From Gloeobacterales cyanobacterium ES-bin-313 (GTDB lineage: Bacteria > Cyanobacteriota > Cyanobacteriia > Gloeobacterales > Gloeobacteraceae), in the NCBI GenBank assembly GCA_014379585.1, contig JACMLN010000037.1, forward strand, positions 1 through 59,905: a stretch of 59,905 nucleotides of DNA. The letters run 5' to 3'. A model generated the notes under the pieces. It was given only the letters and a program-made list of their open reading frames with translations, did no database searches and was not told the origin of the DNA. Made by a program: the position numbers and the translations under genes. Below, piece by piece: positions 44,682 through 54,642 of the stretch (its first letter is position 1; every line of letters begins with the position of its first letter).

Positions 44682-45725
44682 ATGACACGGGTTGGAATTA
44701 TTGGAGCGACGGGATACGGTGGTGTCCAACTCGTCCGTATGCTCCTGGATCATCCTCAAGTAGAGATCGCCTACTTGGGAGCCAATCAAAATGCTGGCAC
44801 TCGGTTTGCCGATATTTACCCCCACTTAGGCCATCGGGTGCGCCTCACCTGCGAGGCCGTCGACCCTGTCGCCATTGCCAAGCGCTGCGACGTTGTTTTT
44901 CTGGGTACCCCGAATGGTATTGCCCATCGCCTCGCACCAGCACTTCTTGAAGGGGGCTGCAAAGTTTTCGATCTCTCGGCGGATTACCGATTTACTGATT
45001 TGGCGGTCTATCAACAGTGGTACGGCCAAGAGCGCACGGATCAAGCCACTTCGTCCACGGCTATCTATGGGCTACCAGAGCTTTTCCGCGAGCCCTTGCG
45101 CCATGCCAACCTAGTCGGCTGTCCTGGCTGCTATCCAACTGCTTCGCTCTTGGCGGTTGCTCCGCTTTTGAAACAGGGCTTAATCGACCCCCAAAGCATC
45201 ATCATCGACGCGAAGTCTGGGGTCTCTGGCGCGGGCAGAGAAGCCAAAATTGGTTCGTTGTTTGCCGAAGTAGAGAGCAGTGTTGCTGCCTACAACATTG
45301 CCCGCCACCGCCATACCCCTGAGATCGAACAGATCTGTACGCAACTGGCTGGCAACCCTGTGCAGTTGCAATTCACGCCCCACTTGATCCCGATGGCGCG
45401 GGGAATGCTGATCACCCTTTACGCCCAACTGCGCGACCCTGGTTTGATCGGTGAAGACCTGCTCACTGTGTACGAGGCGTTCTATCGCCAATCCCCTGCT
45501 GTGCGGGTTCTGCCCAGTGGCATCTACCCGCAAACCAAGTGGGCGAGCGGCACCAACACCTGTTTTATTGGTATGGAAGTAGATCCGCGCACAAACCGGG
45601 TGATCGTGGTTTCGGCCATCGATAATCTGATCAAAGGTCAGTCGGGGCAAGCCATTCAGTGCATGAATCTTAGTCTTGGCTACGAAGAAATGCTTGGTCT
45701 GCCCACTGTCGGCTTCTATCCATAG
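44682..45725 (+). CDS. argC: N-acetyl-gamma-glutamyl-phosphate reductase
   Basis: The 347-residue ArgC reduces N-acetylglutamyl phosphate to the semialdehyde in arginine synthesis. The NADP site is [18 protein letters not shown], and the catalytic nucleophile is Cys150 in [22 protein letters not shown] and [11 protein letters not shown] complete the active site. ATG 44682 has AGGAG eight bases upstream; the frame is open eight codons earlier without better support. The 290 bases upstream show only a small hairpin and a TACAAT-like box near 44620. Confidence 0.95.
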   Translation: MTRVGIIGATGYGGVQLVRMLLDHPQVEIAYLGANQNAGTRFADIYPHLGHRVRLTCEAVDPVAIAKRCDVVFLGTPNGIAHRLAPALLEGGCKVFDLSADYRFTDLAVYQQWYGQERTDQATSSTAIYGLPELFREPLRHANLVGCPGCYPTASLLAVAPLLKQGLIDPQSIIIDAKSGVSGAGREAKIGSLFAEVESSVAAYNIARHRHTPEIEQICTQLAGNPVQLQFTPHLIPMARGMLITLYAQLRDPGLIGEDLLTVYEAFYRQSPAVRVLPSGIYPQTKWASGTNTCFIGMEVDPRTNRVIVVSAIDNLIKGQSGQAIQCMNLSLGYEEMLGLPTVGFYP

Positions 45726-45732
45726 GTGCTCC

Positions 45733-45963
45733 ATGCCTTGGCCCAAACCCAATGCCAAATCCCGCCCTAAACTCCGTCTTCCCCTCGTCCTGAACCGTCG
45801 AGAGAGTGAGGCGCTCGATAAGGCACTCCAAACGGCCATCGACGAAGCCGTTCCAGGCAGTGACCATCTCGCTTTCTTGTATACTCTTCTAAGAAAGAAC
45901 GAGCGCATTTTGCGGAAGTTGCAGGACAGCGATGGCGAAGATCTCGAGACGTTTGACGATTAA
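45733..45963 (+). CDS. Small basic-acidic protein of unknown function
   Basis: A 76-residue protein, MPWPKPNAKSRPKLRLPLVL then NRRESEALDKALQTAIDEAV, ending in an acidic tail DSDGEDLETFDD. The basic start and acidic end suggest a soluble helical protein. No family recognised. It lies 7 bases after argC and overlaps the MltA gene by 32 bases, so the three are probably co-transcribed. Confidence 0.6.
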   Translation: MPWPKPNAKSRPKLRLPLVLNRRESEALDKALQTAIDEAVPGSDHLAFLYTLLRKNERILRKLQDSDGEDLETFDD

Positions 45964-47053
45964 GAGTGGGGTGTCAGCCCTGTGTGCCCTCGGCATGACT
46001 GGACTACCCGCAAAGGCAGGCATGTCGCCACCACCGATCTCGGAAGCAGACTTAGCGGCTGGCTTTGCTGACCGCTGGAACTTGATCAAGAGCATCGACT
46101 TGAGTCTGAAGTATCTGGGAAGCGCTGCGGCCCAACAGACCTATCCGCGTTTGGGAATCAGCCTCGACCTGATGACCCGCAGCCTGAGGCGCTTTCGCGA
46201 AATCACCAAGTTCGCCATCAATGCCCAGACCTTTGCCCGCCAAGTCAACCTCGAATTTGCCCTTTACCAAGTCGATCCGCGCCCCGACACCGATACTGTG
46301 CTGATTACGGGCTACTACCATCCGATTTTCAAGGCGAGTCTGACCCGCAACGATGTCTACCGCTATCCGCTTTACGTCAAACCTAGAGACTTGGTTCTTG
46401 ACCGCAACAAGCAACCCCTCGGCCAGCAGACGGCCAATGGCCTGAAGCCCTACCCAACCCGTGGCGAAATCGAGCGCCAAAATTTGCTCACCGGACAGGA
46501 ACTGGCCTATCTCAGTGATCCGCTCGAACGCTTCTTGGTACACATCGAAGGATCTGCGCAGTTGCAACTTACCAATGGGACAACGCGCCAAGTCGGGTTT
46601 GTCGCCAAAAGTGGTAGGCAGTACAGCAGTGTCGGCAAAGCCTTGATCGCCGACGGCAAAGTCCCCGCAGACCGCATGAGTCTCGATGGCATGAAGCGAT
46701 TCTTCCGCGAGAATCCTGACCAGATTGAAACCTATCTCTACAAGAACGAAGCCTACGTTTTCTTCGATTGGGCAGATGCAGGCGGCCCTTATGGTTGTCT
46801 GGGATTGCCCGTCACCGCCATGCACTCAGCGGCGATGGACAAAGATATTTTTCCACCCGGTGGACTGGTCTTTATCCAAGCCGATTTGGCCGACGGACCT
46901 CTACGCCAGTTCGTTCTAGATCAAGATTCGGGTTCGGCGATCAAGGGGCGTGGACGCTTGGATCTCTACGTCGGGGCTGGCCTCCAAGCCGAAAAAATAG
47001 CAGGTAACATCAAAACCCCCGCCAGTCTGTACTATCTACTTTTGAAAGCTTGA
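45932..47053 (+). CDS. mltA: Membrane-bound lytic murein transglycosylase A (MltA-type)
   Basis: A 373-residue exported peptidoglycan-cleaving enzyme. A signal peptide with a basic start (MAKISRRLTIKSG) and hydrophobic core ends near AKAG. The MltA domain has LITGYYHPIF, YPTRGEIE, YLSDPLERFLVHIEGSAQL and FVAKSGRQYSSVGKALI. The C-terminal 3D domain shows DQDSGSAIKGRGRLDLYVGAG with the catalytic Asp. No lipobox Cys is visible near the cleavage site, so anchoring may be by an uncleaved signal. AGGA precedes the ATG, which lies inside the small upstream gene. Confidence 0.88.
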   Translation: MAKISRRLTIKSGVSALCALGMTGLPAKAGMSPPPISEADLAAGFADRWNLIKSIDLSLKYLGSAAAQQTYPRLGISLDLMTRSLRRFREITKFAINAQTFARQVNLEFALYQVDPRPDTDTVLITGYYHPIFKASLTRNDVYRYPLYVKPRDLVLDRNKQPLGQQTANGLKPYPTRGEIERQNLLTGQELAYLSDPLERFLVHIEGSAQLQLTNGTTRQVGFVAKSGRQYSSVGKALIADGKVPADRMSLDGMKRFFRENPDQIETYLYKNEAYVFFDWADAGGPYGCLGLPVTAMHSAAMDKDIFPPGGLVFIQADLADGPLRQFVLDQDSGSAIKGRGRLDLYVGAGLQAEKIAGNIKTPASLYYLLLKA

Positions 47054-47178
47054 GACCCTGTTTGTTCTTCAAAACTGGTAACGAGCTGTGTCTTCTAACG
47101 AAAGGCTGGTGAGTTTTAGGGCGTTTGCTATAAGCTAGTGAGGTTGTTTGCAGCTACAGAGCAGGACTGGAGTTTTCT

Positions 47179-47685
47179 TTGACCCGTGCCACCGAGCTTC
47201 CCCCGACCCTGGATACGTTCTTGCAAGAACTGATCACGATCCAGCAGACGGCTTCCAAACAGATAGCCATACTTGGCTCCCGTCATTTGCCCCTTGGCCA
47301 CCAGCAGTTGATCGAGATGATGAGCTATGCCCTCGCCTTGACGGGCAATAAGATTTTGACTAGTGGTGCCACTGGAACCAACCAAGCGGTGATTCGTGGG
47401 GCAATCCGCGCCGATGCCAGTGCGCTCACAGTGATTTTGCCCCAGAGTCTTGACCGCCAGCCACGGGAGTCCCGCGACCAACTCGAACAGCTGATGCACC
47501 TCGTCGAACACCCTGAAAATGACGACTTGCCCCTTTCAGAGGCGAGTATTGCCTGCAACCGCGAAATTATCGGCAAGTGCCAGCAGTTGATCTGCTTTGC
47601 ATTTCATGACTCGCGGGTTCTCCTCGATGCCTGCAACTACGCCGAAGAACTGCGCAAGGTCGTCACCTTGTTTTACTTCGACTAA
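47179..47685 (+). CDS. DprA-like DNA recombination-mediator protein (SLOG fold)
   Basis: A 168-residue protein with a single Rossmann/SLOG domain: IAILGSRHLPLGHQQLIEMM, KILTSGATGTNQAVIRGAI, VILPQSL and CNREIIGKCQQLICFAFHD. It resembles the nucleotide/ssDNA-binding core of DprA, but the SAM-like and winged-helix ends are missing, as in the short cyanobacterial group. Whether it loads RecA is not shown. Start is TTG, with GGAG seven bases upstream. A perfect 7-base hairpin (47695-47711) lies between its stop and the convergent next gene. Confidence 0.78.
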   Translation: MTRATELPPTLDTFLQELITIQQTASKQIAILGSRHLPLGHQQLIEMMSYALALTGNKILTSGATGTNQAVIRGAIRADASALTVILPQSLDRQPRESRDQLEQLMHLVEHPENDDLPLSEASIACNREIIGKCQQLICFAFHDSRVLLDACNYAEELRKVVTLFYFD

Positions 47686-47722
47686 TCTTTGTGCCCAGCT
47701 TTGTAAGCTGGATCATAGCGAT

Positions 47723-48151
47723 TTACTGTGCGCAAGTCGGATCGAGGGTACCTGTGAAGATAACTGGTACGATAGTGCCTGAAACATCGGTTAGAACCGT
47801 ACCACTTATGGTCGATGCCCCTGTACTCGGCCCAACGTAAGCAGCCCCAATATAGGTGCTTGTTGAGACAGGTGTAGTCGTAGTTCCTTGGAAGAAACTA
47901 GCTGTAATTCGACCAGCAGTTGGAATTAATTCCCAGGTTCCTGCGGTTGTAAGCGGAAAAAAAGTCGTCGTCGAAACCTCAAAATTAGATCCTTCTAAAA
48001 AGCGATAGCAGTAGACAGCGGTTGTTCCTGCTGCATTTTTTGTCGTTACTCGGTAGCTGCTTCCGGGCATTAAAGTCTGGGCATCTGCACTCGTTGTCAG
48101 ACAGAGTGCTACGGCTGAAGCAGCCAACAAAGTTCCAAGCCATCTTCCCAT
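47723..48151 (-). CDS. Small secreted Thr/Ser-rich protein
   Basis: The 142-residue protein from ATG 48151 starts MGRWLGTLLAASAVALCLTT with a likely signal cleavage after SADA. The mature part is rich in Thr, Ser and Gly (SFFQGTTTTPVSTSTYIGAA), typical of a beta-rich extracellular protein. Two late Cys (VYCYRF, PTCAQ) may pair. No family recognised. GGGGA lies seven bases before the ATG. Overlong upstream frame (to 48304) is not used. Confidence 0.65.
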   Translation of the reverse strand: MGRWLGTLLAASAVALCLTTSADAQTLMPGSSYRVTTKNAAGTTAVYCYRFLEGSNFEVSTTTFFPLTTAGTWELIPTAGRITASFFQGTTTTPVSTSTYIGAAYVGPSTGASTISGTVLTDVSGTIVPVIFTGTLDPTCAQ

Positions 48152-48365
48152 GAGCAAATCCCCAAAAAAGTTATAGGTACATGTCAAGCTTTGTACCAGA
48201 GCTGAGTATACCCAAGTAGGCACAGGATGTTCCCCACATTTGCTGAAATTCGGGAAAATTACGGAGAATTGCCTGGGCAGTTTACACTGACAAAATGGCC
48301 ACAATCTGAGTACCTGTCAGGGGGAAGTTTGCAGATTGTCCGTGGTCACAAGCGAGGAGAAGTTG

Positions 48366-48674
48366 ATGTCAGATTTGCAAGCGCAACTCGCGGAGATGGT
48401 TGGCGATATCGATTGGTCGGCGCTTGGCATTCATGCCCGTGCCGGACGTTTAGTCTTCGTCGATCCGGCCTTGGATTTGCTCGAAGTGGGCGCAGCTATG
48501 GCCGAGGACGATAAAGTGCGCTTTGGGCGCTGGCTGGAAGAAAGATTGGTCTATAAGCCTGAACCACCAGAAGTTGAGCAGCGCAACCTCAACCCTCGCC
48601 AGTACCGAGTCTTGATCGTGCAGCCTTTCGTGCTAGCCCAAGATCTGGCTGTTGCCGACCAGCAGACCGACTAG
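48366..48674 (+). CDS. DUF2288 family protein
   Basis: A 102-residue protein: LAEMVGDIDWSALGIHARAG, LVFVDPALDLLEVGAAMAED, DKVRFGRWLEERLV and VLIVQPFVLAQDLA. These blocks match DUF2288 from memory. Soluble, no membrane segment, function unknown. The start follows a strong GAGGAGAAG. It is 71 bases before mfd on the same strand and could be in its transcript. Confidence 0.78.
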   Translation: MSDLQAQLAEMVGDIDWSALGIHARAGRLVFVDPALDLLEVGAAMAEDDKVRFGRWLEERLVYKPEPPEVEQRNLNPRQYRVLIVQPFVLAQDLAVADQQTD

Positions 48675-48745
48675 ATCCCTGGGGCAGTGTTGGGGATTCT
48701 CGGTTCTAACCGTTAAGATAGATTACTTTGTTGCACGCTAAGACC

Positions 48746-51700
48746 ATGCCCCTCACAGCCCTTGTTCAAACCCTCAAGAGTTCTCCATTCATTGAAGAGA
48801 CTGCTCAACGTCTCCAAAAAAAGGCAACCGTTCGGCTCCAGGGGGCAAATCGAGTCGCCCGTGGCCTTGCAGCTTCAGCCGTCGCCAAAACGGCTGGCTC
48901 CCCCTTGCTCGTCGTCTGTGGCACCCTCGAAGAGGCCGCCCGCTGGAGTATGCAGCTTGAGGCCATGGGATGGGGAACTGTATTTCTCTATCCTTCTTCA
49001 GAAGCCACTCCCTACGAACCATTTGACCCCGAAGAAGAGATCACCTGGGGTCAGTTGCAGGTTCTCGCTGAATTGACCGAGCACGCTAGTGATGCCTGGG
49101 CAATCGTCTGTACCAACCGGGCGCTCCAGCCCCACCTGCCACCACCAGAATATTTAAGTGAGTACTGCCGCACCCTCGAAGTGGGTACGAGTCTCACGAT
49201 TGAACAACTAAGCAGCGAACTCGCCCGCCTCGGTTACAGTCGCTCGGCTCAGGTTGAAACAGAAGGGCAATTTTCTCGGCGCGGCGACATTCTTGATGTC
49301 TTTCCTGTCTCAGCGGAGTTACCTGTCCGCATCGAGTGGTTTGGGGACGAACTCGAAAAGATCCGTGAGTTTGATACGGCTTCTCAGCGCTCCCTCGATC
49401 CCTTAGCGCAAGTGGTGATTACTCCAGTCGGCTTTGGCCCTGTCGTGTTGCCGGAACTGCAACTGCGCCTCACCCCTGCTCGCCTCGCCGAGTTGCCGAG
49501 CGACTGGCAAGAAGTGCACTACCACGAGATTCGGGAGGGCAAAGCCCCAGAAGGTCTGCGCCGTTGGCTTGGGCTTGCTTTTGATCACCCAGCTTCTTTG
49601 CTCGATTACTTGCCCAGCAAAGTGACGATCTGCGTAGACGAACCGGAGATGAGCCGTGGCCACGCCCTACGCTGGCTCGAACAAGCGGAAGAACAGTGGC
49701 AGGATCGGCCCTTTGGCCCACGCCCTCTGCACGTCTCCTACGAGAGCATCGAAAGTCAGTTGCAGGCGCGGGGCACGCTTCAAACCTGCGAACTTTCTGC
49801 TGAGGGTACCAGCGGTAATCTTGGCGGACGTTCCCTGCCAAGTATTCCCCACCAATTTGGCAACTTGGCCGAACAACTGCGCAATTACCGCACTCAGGGC
49901 ATCCAGATCTGGATGCTCTCCGCCCAGCCTTCCCGCGCCGTTTCGTTACTCCAAGACCACGACTGTCCCGCCCAATTTATTCCCAACCCCCAAGACTTTT
50001 TGGCCATCGACAAGGCGCAAAGCACCCGTGTACCGATCGCCCTTAAGTATTCGGGGCTGGCGGAGATGGAGGGCTTTGTGCTCTCGACGCTGCGCATTGC
50101 CCTCGTCACTGACCGGGAGTTTTTTGGTCAGCGGGTGTTGGCAACTCCCAACTTTGTACGCAAGCGCCGCCGCGCCGCCTCTAGACAGATCGACCTCGAC
50201 AAACTCAACCCCGGCGATTTTGTCGTTCACCGCGCCCACGGCATCGGCAAATTCCAAAAGCTCGAACGCCTTGCCATCAGCGGCAATGCCCGCGAATATC
50301 TGGTGATCGAGTATTCCGATGGCATCCTGCGGGTAGCTGCGGATCAGATGAACTCCCTGTCGCGCTACCGAACGGCTTCGGCTACGGGGGTGCAACTCTC
50401 AAAAATGGGCGGCAAGACCTGGGAGAAGACCAAGCAAAAAGTGAAAAAGGCGGTTCAAAAAATTGCCTTCGACCTGCTCGAACTCTACGCCCGCCGCGCC
50501 CAACAGCACCGCCTCGCTTTCCCCCCGGATCAACCCTGGCAGCGGGAACTCGAAGACTCTTTTCCTTACCAACTCACTCCCGATCAGGCAAAGGCGATCC
50601 AAGATGTCAAAGAGGACATGGAGTCCCAGCGACCGATGGATCGGCTTGTCTGTGGAGATGTCGGCTTCGGGAAGACCGAAGTGGCGGTACGAGCAGCTTT
50701 CAAGGCGTTGACTTCCGGGGTGCAAGTCGCCATCTTGGTTCCGACGACTGTGCTTGCCCAACAGCACTACCACACCTTTAAAGAGCGCTTCGCCCCCTAC
50801 CCGATCTCCGTGGGATTGCTCAACCGCTTCCGCACTGCCACCGAGAAAAAAGATCTGGTCGCTCGCCTTAAGACTGGAGAACTCGATCTCGTCGTCGGTA
50901 CCCACCAACTTTTGGGGTCTGGCATCGACTTTCACAATTTAGGGCTTTTGATTATCGACGAAGAACAGCGCTTCGGGGTCGCCCAAAAAGAAAAGATCAA
51001 ATCCTTCAAAACCAAAGTCGATGTCTTAACCCTGACGGCAACCCCCATACCGCGCACCTTGTACATGTCCTTATCGGGGGTGCGGGAAATGAGCCTGATT
51101 ACTACGCCTCCACCGAGCCGCCGCCCAATCAAAACCCATCTTTCTGGTTACGACCCCGAACATGTACGTACTGCAATCATGCAGGAACTTGGGCGTGGGG
51201 GCCAAGTCTTCTACGTCTACAACCGAGTGGACGATATTACCGAAGTGGCGGCCAGATTGCAGGCGATGCTACCGACTGCCCGCATTGGCATTGGCCACGG
51301 CCAGATGGACGAAGGGGAACTCGAATCGACGATGCTCGCCTTTTCGGGAGGGGAATACGACATTCTCGTCTGCACGACGATCATTGAGTCAGGATTAGAC
51401 ATTCCCCGCGTCAATACGATTCTGGTCGAAAATGCCCACCAGTTCGGTCTGGCGCAGTTGTATCAATTGCGGGGACGGGTTGGGCGCTCTGGGGTGCAGG
51501 CTCACGCCTGGATGTTTTACAAAAGTGAAGATGCCCTTACCGATGAAGCCCGCAAACGCCTACGCGCTATTCAAGAATTTACGCAACTTGGCTCCGGCTA
51601 CCAGTTAGCGATGCGGGACATGGAAATTCGCGGGGTCGGCAACTTGCTTGGGGCGGAACAGTCCGGCCAAGTCAACCAGATCGGTTTCGACTTGTATATG

Positions 51701-52234
51701 GAACTCCTCGACGAAGCGATCCAGGAGATCCGAGGCCGCAAGATGCCCAAGGTCGAAGATACCCAGATCGATCTGGGCGTAACAGCGCTGATTCCAGCAG
51801 ATTACATTCCCGACCTCGAACAGAAGATGCGTGCCTATCGCCAAGTTGCTGTTGCCCAAAGCCGCACCGATCTTCAACAGATCGTCCTCGAATGGATCGA
51901 ACGCTACGGCCAGATTCCAGCCGCTACCCAGCAATTGTTGCGGGTGATGGAACTCAAACAACTGGCTCGTGGCCTTGGCTTCTCGCGGATCAAACCGGAA
52001 GGGGTGAATATCGTCCTCGAAACGGCCATGGAACTGCCTGCTTGGGAACAAGTCTTCCAACTCCTCCCCCCAGATGCTAAAGGCCGTTTCTTCTTCCAGC
52101 CGGGTCGCGTGAGTGTACGCGGGCTAGGCAACCTCACCAGTGCCCAGCAATTGGAGCAGTTGGTGCAGTGGTTCGACAAAGTTCAACTCCCCACACTGGA
52201 AACAGTCAGTGTTTCACAGTCAGTGCTTGGGTGA
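48746..52234 (+). CDS. mfd: Transcription-repair coupling factor Mfd
   Basis: The 1162-residue Mfd displaces stalled RNA polymerase and recruits UvrA. The UvrB-like N-terminal part (about 15-340) contains [18 protein letters not shown] and [13 protein letters not shown]. The RNA-polymerase interaction domain (about 490-560) contains [20 protein letters not shown]. The RecG-like translocase has Walker [25 protein letters not shown] and [15 protein letters not shown], with [10 protein letters not shown] in motif VI. A TRCF domain ends the protein. ATG 48746 is chosen over an upstream TTG. Full length and intact. Confidence 0.97.
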   Translation: MPLTALVQTLKSSPFIEETAQRLQKKATVRLQGANRVARGLAASAVAKTAGSPLLVVCGTLEEAARWSMQLEAMGWGTVFLYPSSEATPYEPFDPEEEITWGQLQVLAELTEHASDAWAIVCTNRALQPHLPPPEYLSEYCRTLEVGTSLTIEQLSSELARLGYSRSAQVETEGQFSRRGDILDVFPVSAELPVRIEWFGDELEKIREFDTASQRSLDPLAQVVITPVGFGPVVLPELQLRLTPARLAELPSDWQEVHYHEIREGKAPEGLRRWLGLAFDHPASLLDYLPSKVTICVDEPEMSRGHALRWLEQAEEQWQDRPFGPRPLHVSYESIESQLQARGTLQTCELSAEGTSGNLGGRSLPSIPHQFGNLAEQLRNYRTQGIQIWMLSAQPSRAVSLLQDHDCPAQFIPNPQDFLAIDKAQSTRVPIALKYSGLAEMEGFVLSTLRIALVTDREFFGQRVLATPNFVRKRRRAASRQIDLDKLNPGDFVVHRAHGIGKFQKLERLAISGNAREYLVIEYSDGILRVAADQMNSLSRYRTASATGVQLSKMGGKTWEKTKQKVKKAVQKIAFDLLELYARRAQQHRLAFPPDQPWQRELEDSFPYQLTPDQAKAIQDVKEDMESQRPMDRLVCGDVGFGKTEVAVRAAFKALTSGVQVAILVPTTVLAQQHYHTFKERFAPYPISVGLLNRFRTATEKKDLVARLKTGELDLVVGTHQLLGSGIDFHNLGLLIIDEEQRFGVAQKEKIKSFKTKVDVLTLTATPIPRTLYMSLSGVREMSLITTPPPSRRPIKTHLSGYDPEHVRTAIMQELGRGGQVFYVYNRVDDITEVAARLQAMLPTARIGIGHGQMDEGELESTMLAFSGGEYDILVCTTIIESGLDIPRVNTILVENAHQFGLAQLYQLRGRVGRSGVQAHAWMFYKSEDALTDEARKRLRAIQEFTQLGSGYQLAMRDMEIRGVGNLLGAEQSGQVNQIGFDLYMELLDEAIQEIRGRKMPKVEDTQIDLGVTALIPADYIPDLEQKMRAYRQVAVAQSRTDLQQIVLEWIERYGQIPAATQQLLRVMELKQLARGLGFSRIKPEGVNIVLETAMELPAWEQVFQLLPPDAKGRFFFQPGRVSVRGLGNLTSAQQLEQLVQWFDKVQLPTLETVSVSQSVLG

Positions 52235-52259
52235 AACGCCCAGACCATAGCGCAGCAAG

Positions 52260-52706
52260 CTATTCGCTTTTGCCTTGCTGAAGATGGCGGATGAGGGCAA
52301 GCAAACCTAGGCGGTAGCTCTCCGCCCCAAAGCCCGAGATCTGGCCAACAGCAATCGGGGCAATGTAGGAATGGTGACGAAAACTTTCGCGGGCATGGAC
52401 ATTGCTCAGGTGGACTTCGACGGTTGGGATGGCAACCCCAGAGATGGCATCGCGGAGCGCCACACTGGTATGGGTGAAACCACCTGGGTTGATTAGTAGG
52501 CCATCGCACTCGCCCATGGCGGCTTGGACTGCATCGATCAACGCCCCTTCGTGGTTGGACTGGAAACAACGAAGCTCGACACCTAGATTTTCGGCGTCGA
52601 GCTGAAGCGTATCGTTAATTTCTTGAAGGGTTTTTGAGCCGTAGATCCCAGGCTCGCGTTTGCCGAGCAAGTTCAAGTTTGGACCGTGGAGAACTAGGAT
52701 GCGCAG
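52260..52706 (-). CDS. aroQ: 3-Dehydroquinate dehydratase, type II
   Basis: Removes water from 3-dehydroquinate in the shikimate pathway. From CTG 52706 the protein reads (M)[19 protein letters not shown], with Arg17 and catalytic Tyr22 in the places expected of type II enzymes. [25 protein letters not shown] and [15 protein letters not shown] (catalytic His) follow. The first ATG, GTG or TTG in frame is a TTG at 52676, which would remove the first beta strand and HGPN, so CTG is the likely start. AGG lies about 8 bases upstream, within the stop region of the 40-codon gene that precedes it. 148 residues, normal for the family. Confidence 0.85.
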   Translation of the reverse strand: MRILVLHGPNLNLLGKREPGIYGSKTLQEINDTLQLDAENLGVELRCFQSNHEGALIDAVQAAMGECDGLLINPGGFTHTSVALRDAISGVAIPTVEVHLSNVHARESFRHHSYIAPIAVGQISGFGAESYRLGLLALIRHLQQGKSE

Positions 52707-52715
52707 AACAAAAAC

Positions 52716-52838
52716 CTAACGGCGGGTATCGCGAACCCGGACTGGAATGCGCTGCAACTGTGGAGTGCGTTGCGTAAGACCTAAGGCTTCAGCCAGCCGT
52801 TCTAGAACTTCTTGAATTTTCTCGGCAACCTTCTCCAT
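52716..52838 (-). CDS. 40-residue conserved-looking small protein
   Basis: Reads MEKVAEKIQEVLERLAEALG followed by a basic tail LTQRTPQLQRIPVRVRDTRR. An amphipathic helix precedes a strongly basic end. It starts 26 bases downstream of the cinA stop with AGGGAC upstream, and its TAG is 9 bases before the aroQ CTG. It may be a real small protein or a leader that couples translation into aroQ. Family not recognised. Confidence 0.55.
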   Translation of the reverse strand: MEKVAEKIQEVLERLAEALGLTQRTPQLQRIPVRVRDTRR

Positions 52839-52864
52839 GAGGCAAGTCCCTTTTGATCTGAAAA

Positions 52865-54145
52865 TCACTGTTTCTCCATAATACCAAAGGATGCAGATCT
52901 GACCAGTGTTCTGCGCAAAAAATCGAGAGCCGATTGCGTACTGACCTGGCGGATCAACTCCCGTTCCCAACGGCTATTAAACCGATGCTGCTGGGACACT
53001 GCTCCCTGGGCACTGGCAAGCGCGATGTACACAAGACCAATTGGTTTTTGGGCTGTGCCGCCACTAGGGCCGGCGATGCCCGTAATCGCTAACCCCCAAT
53101 CGCTGCCGAACGCTTTACACACACCGATAGCCATTGCTTCTACGACGGGGGCACTGGCGACCCCATGGGCGATCATTAATTCGGTATCTACACCGAGTAA
53201 GTCGCTTTTGGCCATGTTTGCGTAGGCAACAATGCTTCCCAGGAAATACTGAGAAGCACCCGACAGGCTGGTGAGCTGCTCACTGAGCAACCCCCCTGTA
53301 CAGGATTCGGCAACAGCAACGGTTTCCCCTCGCTTGATCAGCAATTCGGCCACCACTGCGGCAAGACTGTCTTCATCGGCTCCAAAACAGTCGAGACCAG
53401 TAATCTCCCGCAGTTGCGCTTCAACCGGCGCGATTAATTGGCGGGCACTTTCTGGGTTAGGAGCGCGGGCGGTGATCCGCAACTTCGCTTCTCCAGCGTG
53501 GGCGTAGGGAGCAACGGTTGGGTTGGAGCCTTCTAAGAAGGGGCTGACACGCTCGGCAAGGGTCGATTCGGAAATGCCCCAATGGCGCAGCATCCGGCTA
53601 TAAAAAACTTCCTGACCCCAGCCTTGTGCCTGCAGATAGGGAACCGCTGTCTCTGCCCACATCCGCTTCATTTCTCTCGGTACCCCCGGAAATGTGAGCA
53701 CGGTAACATCCGATCGGGGCTGCCAGATCAATCCAGGTGCCGTACCAATCGGGTTGGGAAGCACCGCTGCCCCCAGCGGCAACATCGCTTGTTTGGCGTT
53801 GCTCGGTGCCATGACGCGCTGCCGTTCCTGGAACATAGCCTCAATGCGCTTGAGTTCTTCGTTCTGGAGCACCATCGGCACCCCAAAAAACTCCGCTAAG
53901 GTTTCGTGGGTAAGATCATCGACGGTTGGGCCTAAGCCACCCGTGGTAATGATCAACCCAGCGCGCTCACTAGCAAGGGCAAGGACTTCTTTGATCCGTG
54001 CGGGATTATCGCCAACCACTGTTTGATAATGGTGAGGGATCCCCAACCGCGCTAGTTCCGTGGCCAGATAATGGGCATTGGTGTTCACAATTTGACCGAG
54101 CAACAGCTCGCTGCCAATGCAGATAATTTCCGCACTTATGCCCAT
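52865..54145 (-). CDS. cinA: CinA family competence/damage-inducible protein (NMN deamidase domain)
   Basis: The 426-residue protein combines an N-terminal molybdopterin-binding-like (COG1058) domain (IICIGSELLLGQIVNTNAHY, IITTGGLGPTVDDLTHE, FPGVPREM) with a C-terminal nicotinamide-mononucleotide deamidase domain (VAVAESCTGGLLSEQLTSLS, TGIAGPSGGTAQKPIGLVYI). CinA recycles pyridine nucleotides and is linked to competence. Its first ~75 bases are antisense to an open frame on plus that I treat as non-coding upstream of 54206. Confidence 0.93.
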   Translation of the reverse strand: MGISAEIICIGSELLLGQIVNTNAHYLATELARLGIPHHYQTVVGDNPARIKEVLALASERAGLIITTGGLGPTVDDLTHETLAEFFGVPMVLQNEELKRIEAMFQERQRVMAPSNAKQAMLPLGAAVLPNPIGTAPGLIWQPRSDVTVLTFPGVPREMKRMWAETAVPYLQAQGWGQEVFYSRMLRHWGISESTLAERVSPFLEGSNPTVAPYAHAGEAKLRITARAPNPESARQLIAPVEAQLREITGLDCFGADEDSLAAVVAELLIKRGETVAVAESCTGGLLSEQLTSLSGASQYFLGSIVAYANMAKSDLLGVDTELMIAHGVASAPVVEAMAIGVCKAFGSDWGLAITGIAGPSGGTAQKPIGLVYIALASAQGAVSQQHRFNSRWERELIRQVSTQSALDFLRRTLVRSASFGIMEKQ

Positions 54146-54205
54146 TTTCTTTGGTATCTCACGGTAAAGGGAACATTTTGGCAGGGGAATGCCTTCAAAA
54201 CGACT

Positions 54206-54616
54206 ATGGCTTACAAACGCACGCTAATTTCGATTCTACTTTCGCTTATGCCGTTGGGGTTGGGTGCGGAGGAGATTCTACAATCCTCTCCACCAGCGGA
54301 TCAAGCGCTCAAAAATCCGATCAACATCACGATCACCCTGAAACTTGACGCTTCCTTGGACTGGCACCACCCCAAAATTGTGATCGATGGCAACGACCTC
54401 TCCAAACCACTGCGCCCGTTGATCGAAGGCGCTGTTGCTGTGGTGCTCTCTGATGGCCAAAGTGTGCTTGCCGAGCGGGATCTCAGCCCTGAGCAGATGG
54501 TGCTGCACCTCTATGGTTTTGAGGCTCCACTTGGTCCCCACCAAGTCTTCATTGAAATCCCGCGCAATGGGGGCGCACCATTGCGCTATCGGACACAATA
54601 TGCAGTCGCTCGTTAG
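54206..54616 (+). CDS. Secreted protein with Ig-like (copper-resistance CopC-like) domain
   Basis: The 136-residue protein from ATG 54206 has a signal peptide (MAYKRTLISILLSLMPLGLG) cleaved near GAEE. The mature part, EILQSSPPADQALKNPINIT, ITLKLDASLDW and YGFEAPLGPHQVFIEIPRNG, looks like a small beta sandwich. The phrase SSPPADQALKNP recalls the start of CopC/DUF-type domains, but metal ligands are not evident. It is the first of three co-directional genes (gap to GTPase 26 bases). The 135 bases upstream in frame overlap cinA and are excluded. Confidence 0.65.
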   Translation: MAYKRTLISILLSLMPLGLGAEEILQSSPPADQALKNPINITITLKLDASLDWHHPKIVIDGNDLSKPLRPLIEGAVAVVLSDGQSVLAERDLSPEQMVLHLYGFEAPLGPHQVFIEIPRNGGAPLRYRTQYAVAR

Positions 54617-54642
54617 CATATCTTTGGAGGCAGGGGAGAGAC

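Noticed and set aside
46052-46825. 257-codon minus frame inside the MltA gene
   Set aside because: Fully antisense to a well conserved mltA, with no recognisable domain or ribosome site.
47695-47711. Intrinsic terminator CCAGCTT-TGT-AAGCTGG
   Set aside because: The stem is perfect but neither strand has a following T-run, so I only note it as a hairpin beside the DprA-like gene.
50399-50935. 178-codon minus frame inside mfd
   Set aside because: Antisense shadow of the RecG-like part of Mfd, no supporting signals.
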